This document shows positions 11,901 to 23,900 of a stretch of 64,000 nt of DNA, in pieces; the stretch's first letter is position 1, and the number at the start of each line of letters is the position of its first letter. The stretch lies in NCBI GenBank assembly GCA_015183035.1, contig JACZZP010000004.1:930001-994000 (forward strand). The letters run 5' to 3'. Source of the DNA: Meloidogyne chitwoodi (taxonomy: Eukaryota; Nematoda; Chromadorea; Rhabditida; Meloidogynidae). The notes under the pieces were generated by a model that was not told where the DNA came from, did no database searches, and saw only the letters and a list, made by a program, of their open reading frames with translations. The position numbers and the translations under genes were made by a program.

Positions 11901-14900
11901 GGACAACGTCAGCAGCAAGAATTAGGCTTTTGAAAGCAATGCAGAAGGTCGCTGGTTCACCAAGATGTAACATTCTCTATGGGGATACCGACAGCATACT
12001 TTTTTCACATCCAAAGGACATGGAATGTCCTCTTCAGACAGGTCCCCACCTGGGCGATTTGGCGAGAGAATATGTTGGATATGATATTAAGGAATATGTT
12101 GGCGGTGCGTGTAAGGCTTATGGACTAAAAATGGAAAGTGATAAAAATGCAAAAATCAATACTGTATTAAAAGTGCGCGGAATTACCTTAACTGTTGACA
12201 CCTGCAAGATTTTGCACTTTGAAAGCTTCAAAGAAAGTGTTCTTCAATATGCAAACGGTGAAAATGAAGAGAGCGAGGAAGATGTTGAAATTGATAGAGG
12301 AAGAATTATTGTAGAAAATTCAAATTTTTTACGTCCCAATGTGAAGGAAGGAAGGATTTACTCAACAGGGATGAAAAAGATGTTTAGACCTATTATTCAA
12401 AAAGGTATTATTTCAAACCACAAAATTGTACATTTCGGACAAAAATAATTTCACTATATATTTTTAATTTTATATAAATATTTAAATTAAAATTGACCTT
12501 CAAATGTTAAAATAAACTTGGGCATAACCAGAAAATAGTAGTATAAAAGCAAAAGATTTTACCTTTATTCATTCATTCTTAAAATAAAACCTAAAAATTT
12601 ATTTAAATTTTTAAAAATGTCTTTTAATAATGGTCCTTCAGCTAAAAAACGACCACACTTTATAGAAAATTTACTACCTCATCTATTTATTCAAGAGGGT
12701 GGCTGTAATGAAAATTTAAATAAATATTATAGTCAAATTTATTATGAAGTTGACTGCAACATAAAATTTAAAATCGTGAAAACTATTTCAAAATTTATTA
12801 TTGAAAAAATATCTCATAATTCGGAAGAAATATTAAGAATAATTATCAAAAAATGTTTTGATAAAATTATCAAGGAGTCAAGAAGTAGATTAATCTGATC
12901 GATTAGGAGCACACATTTCTTCACAATTGATAGGCAAAGATATATTGATATCATTTAATAAAATTGAAAAAGGTACAATTGATAACATTTTAATGCAAGT
13001 TCAAAATGCTTTAGATTCAAAAATAGGAGTATTACTTGCTGGTCAGCAGTTAAAAATAACACTTCAGACACTAAGTATCTCTTCACTTCCAAAAAAGTTC
13101 AACAATTGTAATTTTAAAATAGTTAAGAACAGACGAGAAAGAAGGAGGGATTTATTCAAAAAGAATGGTACTGTTACAGATCTATTATATGGAGATTTAT
13201 TATTTGAAACCTCAAAATTGAACATTTAATTCACCATTTATTTTTATATTATTATAAATTTGTAAAATAAAATTATAAAAATATTAAGGTTTACAAGATG
13301 AAATTTTTAAAATATTAAGGGTTAAAGATAAATTTATTAAAAATTAAGAAATATAAGTTAATTTTCATTAAAAATTAGGTAATAAAGATGAAATTTAAGA
13401 AAAATTAAGGGAAAGAAGATAGAGATTTTAGGCGTAAAAATACAATATTAAGGGATAGAAGATGAAATTTTGAAAATATTAAGAAAAGAAAAATCTTTTT
13501 CAAAAAAATTAGTAGAAATAAATGTAATTAGTCGAAAAATATGAGTATATTTCGCTTTTCCCACTGATTGGGACAGCCATCTACCTCCATCCATACAATG
13601 CCAGGTCTAGATTTTCTAGGGGCGGGTGAAGGGGTGATCGATGTCCTCAAGGATAGAGGATCACTAGAAATACTTGATGTTGAAATTGACCAAGTAGCTT
13701 GGGTTCGTCTCAACGTTTGAGAGCAGATTGTTGAAGACGACGATGAATTTGTGCGAGGGATGAAACGTAAAAGTTCCAATGGGTAATACTTTTGACATAT
13801 TCCTCCATCTGATGTACTTGTTCTTTCAATAATACATTGATGAAAGGGGTAAAGCAGACGAATCTTGTGATGAGCAAAAAAATATGCGGCAATTGAAATA
13901 TTAAAGGGATAGCTCAAGTCCCCGAATGCTTTTATTAAATGTGCCCCAGCTGTGCTAACTCCACTGCAATTAATCATTCTTCTCTGACCATTTCTGTCTT
14001 GGTATGTAGTTTCGATTGGGCCATTTTCTTTTATATATTTTGCGATTATATCTACATTTTCCTGATACATAAGCCTATATCTTACTAAATAAACGGGACA
14101 ATTTAATTTTTTTGAAATTTCTTCAAGAATAGAGCTCATTTTTTTATGATTGATTAATTTAAAATGAGCTTTTGATCTTGAAATTTACCCTTTTATACTT
14201 GAGCTCGACCTTGAAAATCTAGACAAGACAATTACAAATATTACTCTGAGTGATTTTTGGGAATATAGAATTAATAAGCTTAGGCTCCGCCCATTTTTCT
14301 GAGTATAAATACTCAAAAATTTTCCCATCATTAAATCATTTTCATTTTTAAATATTATTAAAAACATTATTATTAAAATTAAATATGAATACACCACCAC
14401 AACAAGTACAAGAAAATCAACAAGAAATTGAAGAAATTCCAAAAGATGAAGATATTATAGAAGTAAAAGTTGAAAAGAAAGATGATAAAATCAGTAAATT
14501 AAGTAATACGCCTTCAACTTCGGCTCGGGGAAAAATTGAAAAGAAAAACGGGGTCAATTCTCGCATGCTTTGGAAGCTTGTGCGAATGAAATATATTCCC
14601 AGGATTGAAATCCGTCTCTGCAAAAAATGTGCAAACGCACTCTACTACAACAAAAATAAATTTAGTGAAAAGGACAATGGAAAGATTGGGATAAGCTTTG
14701 ACCTTTGTGAAAATTGTGCAAAGCTTAATATGAGTCTCAAGGACTTTCTATGTGAATGGGATGAAAAGAATGAGATGACTGAGAAAAAATGATGAATTAA
14801 GAAAATTTTAACTTCTTAAACTTTAATATTATTTTTATTTTTATTATTGTATTTTTATTTTTAATTAAATAAATTTGTTTATAATTACTATTTTCTATTA

Positions 14901-17900
14901 TTACTAGTTTAAAACTAGGGCTTTAGTATTAATATTATAAGACTCCGCCCATTCTCTGAGTATAAATAGTCAAAATTTTTCATAGAAATTAAATTCTAAG
15001 CAAAATTCAAAATCATTAATTCAGTTCCACCTTAAAATGGCATTAATCACGACTAAAGAACAATTAATTGAAAAAATGATTCCCGAGGTCACATTCACTA
15101 CATCATCAACCGGAATAACTATTTCATCAGCACGTCTTAACACTTCACGCTTTATTGAATATGATTTTATTGGAAAGTGTCGAAATTGTAAAGGAGAAAG
15201 TATTGACATTGACTTTATCGTCACTCCAAGAAGTGTAACTTTGTACTGTAATCGTATGAAATCCGAAAAAGTTATTTTATTTGATAATTTTTATGAAATT
15301 CCGCAATACTGCATTTTTCGACTGAAAGCGAAAGGTAAATGCTACAACGTCATGCACAATGTACAGCAGACGGCAGAGTCACATTTTAACAATGGAACTG
15401 GACAATTGACTATAGAGGAATTTTTGACGACGATACCTCAAAAGAAGGAAGAAGTTGTGGAATCTTACGGAAAAGAGAAAACTGATAATGGAGAATCATG
15501 CGGAATAGAACAAGAAAAAATTTTTGAAGGGGATGAACTAGGTCCAGATACATTCCTTCATAATATTCCTTAATCATTTTATAAATTTTAACATTTTTCT
15601 TTACCATTTTATTCATTTCTATCCTTTCTATTAATCAATCATGAATTATCAAATATATTCGAATAAAGACTTGAAACTTAAATTACCATTTGGTTGTATT
15701 ATAAGCGGACCCAGTTCAAGCGGCAAAAGTACATTTGTACAAAAATTAATTCTTAATTCAACCCAGTTAATTGACCCACCGCCCAAAGAAATTCTCTATT
15801 GCTATGGTGAATATAACCCACTTGTTCCTATATTACAAAATGCTGGAGTCTTCATTTATTCAGGAGTCCCTCCAGAGGACCTCATTCGAAAACTGTCAAA
15901 ACCTGCCCTTGTTATTCTAGACGATTTGATGTATTCCATCGACGCAAAATATTTATCTGAACTTTTCACTAAAAAATCTCACCATCTTAATTTTGGCATA
16001 ATTTTCGTCACTCAGAATCTATTTGAAAAAAGTCTTAGAGTAGCGAGGCAGAATTCCATGTATATTGTATTAGCACGCGCTCCTAATAATTCGCTTTCCA
16101 TTAGAAATCTTGGTGTTCAACTATTCCCAGGAAAATTAAATTATTTTCTTGACGCATATCAACAGTCTACACATCGTAATTATTCCTATCTATTTATTGA
16201 TCTACACCCTTCATCAGATAATACATTAAGGCTAAGAACAAATATATTTAAGGAAGAATCAGAAGACCCAGATATCAGTCCTTATACTATTATATTTCTA
16301 CCCAAAAATTTCTCTCTATAAATAAAATGTCTTCAAATATCTGTCAAATTGTCAAGGACAATTTTCCTTTTATTAAACAACTTGCAAACACTCGCTCATT
16401 GAGGAAGAGAAAGAGACTTTTAAAGAAGGCAACAAACAATCAATTACTTTCTATTACCGAAGTTTGTTTAAATATTGTGCGTAATAGATTTCCTTTAACA
16501 AAGAGACAAAAATACCGCCTTCTCCCATTCGCTGATTTTGTCCGAAAAGTGAGTAGAATAAGAACAGAGAGAGGAGCCCGACATACTGTAGTACAAAAAG
16601 GCAGTGGACTACCAATAGGAATTTTCCCCGCCTTACTTACACCAATCATTATTGAACTAGCTAAAAATCTTATTTAAAAATAACTAGAAGAGATGGCCAA
16701 TAAATTTATTCTTGTCCCAGAAGATATATATCATGGACTTATTACTCAACCTTTACCAAATACTGGAAATATTAATTTGGATTACACCAGAAAAAATTTA
16801 GAAGATGTTAAAAGGCAACACACAAATTTAGAGACTAAAAATATCAATTACAATCAAGAATTAAGAAGATATTTACACATGTTGAAAGAGCAAAATGATA
16901 CTCCGATGAATGTATCAGTAAGGAAAATGGAAGATCCAGCAATTGAACAGATCAAAAATATATTGCCTTTTTTATCCTCATCTAGTAACGAAGACAATCA
17001 AATGCATAAAAATATTTCAAATACCAATACTAGAAATACTGTGGTCGTCCCTTCTCCAAAAAGTGATAATTCTGGCTTTATAGATGATGAAATTAGAATA
17101 CACACAGAAGAAGAATCTCCTGAAGATAAGCTTAAACCATTACCCTCTAATATAAAAGAAAAAACAAGGGAAATATTAGATTTTATGAAAGAAAACCTTG
17201 AAAAATATAATGTGAACCCCGACGGTAAAATTCTAAATAAAATTGGTGGAAGAGAAATCTTAGGAAGTAATGCTCAAAAATCAATAGAATGCATTCTTCG
17301 AACTGGAATCAGAGGGAAATTGAGATGGGGTGAAATAACACCGCCTGGAACAGAAGAGTTAGAGGAAAAACTAAAAAAGGATAAGAAAATTTGGTCTTTA
17401 ATAGAAAAGCTTAGAGAGAATTCTACTCTAAAACGTATTTCAACAAAGCATAAACGTAAATTAGGAGAATCAAGCCAAATAACAGACTCAAAATGGAGAA
17501 CTCCAACTCTATGGAAAAAATATTAAATAAACTTTATAACGACCCAGCAAATCCTGCAGGATTCGCAGGTTTAAATCAATTATGGATTGAGGCAAAGAAA
17601 AAAGACCCAAGAATAAGAAGAAAAGATGTAAAGACATATTTGGAGGGTCATAGGACATATACTCTACATTGTCCTCGTCGGGTACACTTTAAGAGATCAG
17701 TAACATACCCAGCTGGCTACATGACCGATGTTCAGTGTGATCTTGCAGATTTTCAAAAATTGTCACGTCAAAATAATGGAAATAATTATGCACTTGTTGC
17801 AATAGATGTTTTGAGTAAAAGGGTATTTGCTGAACCAGTTCGCACCAAAAAATCAAAAGATATGATTAAGGCATTTGAAAAAATTTTATCGAAAATGGAA

Positions 17901-20900
17901 ATGTATCCTCATCGCATATTTAGTGATAAGGGAAAAGAATTTACAAGTAAGGAAATTATGGATTTTTTCAAAGAAAAGGATATAGAAAAATACATACCAA
18001 ATGCATCGGTAGTCAAGGCATCTTTGGCAGAACGTTGTATTAGAAATTTAAAACAGAGATTATATCGATTTATGAGTGAGAAGCATACATTAAAATGGAC
18101 TGAGGCATTATCAAAGATAGTTAATTCGATAAATCATTCTAAGTGTCGGGTTCTTGGAGGATTAAGACCTGTCGATGTTAGCTTTAATAATGCAAAAAAT
18201 GTTCGTGAATTTGTATTTGGTCCAGTCGGTAGTAAGCATTCACGGAAAAAACCACGCTTCAATGAAAATGACTATGTGCGAATGAGCCGAAATAAAAATG
18301 TGTTCGCAAAAGGCTATCTCCCCAATTACAGCGATGAAATTCTTCAGATAGATCGTGTAAAAAATAAAGCCAATCCAAACAGATACAGAATTCGCGATGA
18401 CAAAGGTGAACTTTTCAAAGGATATTTTTACCCGGAAGAACTGACTAGAGTAAGAAAAGATAAGAATACAAGCTATAGAATCGAAAAAGTCATTAAGAGT
18501 CGCAAGAAAAAAGATGGAGGAAAAGAATATTATGTTAAATTTTTAGAATACCCAGAACCTGAGTGGATAGACGAAAAATATTTTGTATAAATAGGCAGAC
18601 ATTTCCCTCCACCCAATCATATTCATTAATCTTTTTCATTTATAATTGTAAAATTTTGCTTAATAAAATAAATGGTTAATACATTCTTTGTTGTTCTTCC
18701 TAGTAATGTTAGTGACTATCCAAACAATAGACCTAATAAATACAGAGTACATCTTCCAAAATCGATAGAATTTCAAGGAGGAAATTGGGTTTGTGGTTTA
18801 TACAGTATCCAATATCCCCAATCTTGGGCTGCTACAATAGGTACTAACGAAAAACAGTGGATACAAATTAATTACAAGCAAAAAGAAGCCTTAAAACTCG
18901 GTATACCTAAAACTACACAATTAACACCAAAAGGTCTAAGCTTCTTTCTGAAACTTGCACTAGCAAGAATACAAAGTGATACACATAGAAAAAGACGAGA
19001 GATATTGGAAGATGATATTGAAGATAATGAAATAATCATAAGTCCTGAAATTGATATAATAGGAAGCCCAAGTAAAAAAAGATTGAGGAGAGAAACAATT
19101 AATCTTAGTAAGCTTGAAGAAATTCAAAAACAGGGTTTTGTTGATGGATTTTTTCTTATGCATGCCACAGACTATTGGGATGGTATTAGCACGTTCGAAC
19201 ACGAATTGGAAGTTCATAAACTTGATATTGAGAAAAAAACAAAAGAAATTAAAGAAGCAAAAGATCCTTATTATAAAACTGGTCTTCAGGAACACCTTGA
19301 TCATTTAAACTCATTGTCAGAACAGAAAAAAGAAAATATAGCTATCTTAAAGGAAGAAGCTAGAAAAAGAGATAATCTTGATGAAAGACAAATTGCAAAT
19401 CAATTTTTAGAAAAAAATAAAGATGATTATCATGAAAAAATTATAGGATTTGAAGTAAATATTTTAAAAAAATATATTGCATTAGTACAAAAGATTAAAG
19501 AAAGCGAAGAAGAAGGCGTAAATATTCGTTCAACTCAAGAAATTCAAAGACTTATTACCAGAATAAAACAGATGAGAAAAAATTTACAAATATTGGAATC
19601 AGCTATTATAGAAAGAGATTTTAAAACAACCAGTGAAGAATTTCACCAGCAAAATTCAGAAAAGCATAAAGACTATGTTGAAAATTTTTTTGACAACCAT
19701 CCAGAAGATCATCTGATTACGCTTGGAAAAAATTTGTACGATTTAGAAGAATTTCATGCACAACTACGTGAAAAAAGAGATGCCCACAGCAATGAGCAAA
19801 ATGAAGAGGAAAAAGAAAAACTTAGCAAAGAAATTGATGAAAAAAATAGATTATTTTTATATAGAAAACAAAGATTTATGGCAATAAGGCAAGAAGCAAT
19901 TAAAAAATATTTAAAACTTGAACTCCCAATTCCACCTTCAAATGATGATATAAAGAAGATGCAGCAAATCGAAGAGAAAACTCATCCAGAGTATTTAAAG
20001 CATGCAAGAAAAATAGATGAAGAAATACCTATTCCTCCTCCAGAAATTACACAGGAAATGACTGATGTACTTAAAGAAAGACATAAATCCGAGCAAGAAG
20101 AAACATTTAAGCGGATCCAAAAACATAAGGAAATAGTAGAAAAAGAACATGAGAAAAAAGTAGAGGACATTATTAGCAAGGATGGTCCGCAAATGCAAGA
20201 TGTGGAAATATCTGATGAAGAACTCAAAGAAATAAACGAAAATGAAAAAGAGGAACAAAAAATGCAACTATTAGCTGGAGAAAAAGATATAAAAAATAAG
20301 GAATTGTATTCTGATATTGAATTTGAATACTTGGAAAGTATTGATCGTTTTCGTATAAAATTCAATGATCCAGAAATTTTTTCAATTAATATATCATCAC
20401 AACTCTGTTATGTGCTAGGTTTTCCTGCTCATGCTGCAATAAAAAATGGCCAAATTGGAAAATATGGGATTGATTTAAAGGGTGGCTTTACCAGTTTTGC
20501 AGTGTATTCAAAGGGGTTAACAAGTAGTGTAATATTGGGAAATTCTATTAGTTCACTACTAAGAATTGTGGCTGTTGAGAATAAATCGGGAGGTGTTATA
20601 GAGAGGGTTTACGATAACCCGATGTTTATTCCTGTACAACCAAGGGAGATAAATGAAGTAGAGATTGAGTTAAGATGGATGAATGGAAATTTTGTGAAAT
20701 TTGAACATGGAACTGTGATTATAACCTTAATGTTCAATAAAATGTTAAAATTCTAATCTTTTTTTGATATTTTTATTTATTTTTAATCATTTTATTAATA
20801 AATTGTGAAACAAATTCGTCTGGTTTTGGATAATGTGATAATAGGGAAAGATATTTATCATAAGAAAATCCAGAGGAAATAAAATATATAAATGAAATAC

Positions 20901-23900
20901 AATGTTGTCCACATGTTGACGAAATAGGGTCTTGAAGGGGAATACTGTTTTTAATTTGAGTAGAAAATTTTGAAATAAAATTTTTAATTTGTAAGCTAAA
21001 ATCGGGAAGTAATAATGAATCAAAAATAAATATTTTTTCTTGATTTATAATAAAAAATGCAATCCAGTGTGATCCTTTTTGGCCTGCTTTTTCCGTGTTA
21101 ACTACCAAAGATGAAGGATATTCTCTAAATTCTTGAGGAATTTTATCTGCTGCAAAACATCCTCTAAAATATCTTCTAGTTATCTGATTTTGATCCAAAA
21201 TTTTCTCGATTTGTAAAGTGTCCATTTTCATCAAAGAAGGGGATTATTACCTTATTTGAATATTTTCTTTGTATTCCTTTTAGTTCAATTTCTTTTTTAT
21301 TTTCTGTTATATTTCGAAGATTGACAAATTTTCTAAGTTGATAAGCTAAAGCTGATGCTATAAGTAAGAACCATAGAGCAACCAGTGATACACAGTAAAT
21401 AGTTTGTGCAATTGATGTTTCAGATGAAGGGAATTCTTTGCACGGCGATGGAAATTGTACATTATTTACATGTTCCATTGCCCAGAAATCGAGGATTGTG
21501 ATATTTTTTTCAGGGTTATATGATGTAGCAAGCCCAATGCTATTTTGAACTCTTTCAGAAATTTTTGGGAATGTAGTAGAAGTTTGAATAATTTCTTTCG
21601 GGCTAGGAGGAATTGTCTTATTATAACCAATAAATTCTTTCAATTTTTCTGTATATTCAGGATTCTCAGATTCTTTAGAAATAACAAATGATTGGGATAA
21701 TTTATACAAGAAGAAAAATAGTACAACACTAATTAAACAAAATTCGATTTTAATAGTAATGTAGCACATAATATGAGCAAAATTAAGTAAATGATTTTTA
21801 AAATAAATGAAAATGAAAAATTTACGAGTATTTATACTGAAATATCTGTCGTTATAGTTCTATTCCTATCTAACATCAATAATGAATCAATTTCTCCCAT
21901 TGCTATTAAGACAATCCCTCCACTTGGAACTGGTTCATTGAAGGTCAATTTTACACTTGTAGTACCATTTTTTATTAAATCGAACACTTCTGGTCCATTA
22001 TCCTCTTGACTATTTGTAAGATTGAAAACAAAAAAGCAAAATCCTGCGTTGGCATATCTAAACATAGATATGCCATTGCTTTCAGGTGTTCCTGCATATC
22101 CAATCGCTTCTTGCATGTCATGATATGCCCGCGCATACTTTCCGTTTGGAAAATCAAGGGAGTAAGGTGTTGTGGGATAAGTAACTCCTCCTGTTGTTAT
22201 AGAAATATCTCTCAAATTAAAGTGACGAAAATAGAATGGGACATATTTTTGATGACCGACAAAGCTTCTATTATCAATCATTCCTAATATTATTCTTCTT
22301 GGGACTTGGTCCATCCATAAATTTGCGTTAAACTCCGTTCGGTGTTCGCTTATAAATAATGATTTTAATGAAGTTTTTCTCATAGGGTAGCGTGCTGGTT
22401 TTAATTCTAACTTTTTTGAAATATCGAAGGCTAGACTGTCCATTAGTTCAATTTTCTTAACATAAAGCTTGCATGACTGGATTTCCAAGTGATATGTAGG
22501 CGCAGTATCCCATGGAGCGCTTATCAAAAATTTGGATTCGTTAGGTAATAATTCAATGTCCACTTCACATTGATTAACTAAATATCGCGGTTGATTGCAA
22601 ATATCAATATCTAATTTGGCCATAAATTGAGCACTTTTAGGTTTTCCATCCTCGAAAAATAATCTCTTCCTTGATTTATAGCCATAATTAGTTTCAATTA
22701 CTCCTGCATCAGTTTGAGTATCTCCATCGTCGTAATATCCTGCTACAGAGAGATATGAATTTTTTACACTTTGCGGATAAGTGAGCTCATAATCGAAAAT
22801 ACTTTTATAAGCCATAAGAGAATTTCCTTCAAATACTTGGGTACCATTTATACTCATTCGACAATTTTTCCAAATTGTGTGTCCAATGAGCTGACATATA
22901 CCTACATTATCATCTTTATCTATATCAACGAGCTTTCCGTCCTTTTCTTTTTTTATTCTTAGTTCAGTAAAAATATAACATTTGGCCAAATCAATATAAT
23001 TTGTTGTTGCGTGAATTTTAAAATGAAACGGTGTAATATTTACAGGGTTAAGAGTTAGTAATTCGATGAAAGATGAGTTGCTAATACTAACATTTGTACT
23101 GGGAGTTTCGAAAAAAGAGAGTGCATTAGTTATTGCATTTCCAGAATCGCGATCAATTTTTTGATGAATGGACATTTTTAATTATTTAATAACCAGAGAA
23201 TCAAATTATTAATTAATCACCTGGCAATCAATCACTCAATCATTTATGATAGGTACATATGTACCTATCAATCAATCATTCAAAAGGTCTTGGTTTCCTC
23301 TTAAAATCGTCCAATAGGTATTGGCTTCCCTTTGATTTTGGTTTTTGCTCATCCAAAATGTCCGAATCGTCCTTTAGGTCTTGGCTTCTCTTTAATTTTG
23401 CCGCTTTTCCTCCTCCAATTTGTCCGAAACCTTTTCAAGGTCGGACAAATTGGTGGTTTTTTCACACGAAATCCTCCAATAGGTCTTGGCTTCACTTTGA
23501 TCTTTACCGCTTTTTCCTTCCAAAATGTGCGAATCGTCCTTTAGGTTTTGGCTTTTCCCATCCCTATTTGTCCGAAACCTTTTCAAGGTCGGACAAATGG
23601 GGTGGGGTTACTACTATCATATACCAAAAATTAATCCCTTTTACTTGCCAGAAGCAAAAACAGAAAAAGTTATGAAAAAATAAGGGAAAATGGGGAAAAA
23701 GAAAAAATAGGGGGCTGGAACGTAACTATTACCATCTGATCATTTATAAATAAATAGATGTTCACTTTATTATTATTATTTTCCTTTTCTCTCTATGTGC
23801 CAAAAAGAATACTGGAAAAGGAAGATTGGGCGAGCGACTCTCCTAACGCCAAAAATGCAAAGAGCGCCTGCAAACTGCAAATGTCCTTTGCGTAAAGATA

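Noticed and set aside
12617..13229. Toxin-antidote type cargo gene in the Maverick
   Set aside because: The sequence is clearly a broken copy of the polymerase N-terminus, not cargo.
18960..20365. Minus-strand hydrophobic frames opposite the penton gene
   Set aside because: They are shadows of the Glu/Lys-rich coiled coil read in antisense (Phe/Leu/Ser-rich) and lack any promoter.
21176..21769. Membrane fusogen or envelope protein in the Maverick
   Set aside because: The ectodomain is short, with few cysteines and no recognisable fusion peptide or heptad repeats. I kept it as an unknown membrane protein.
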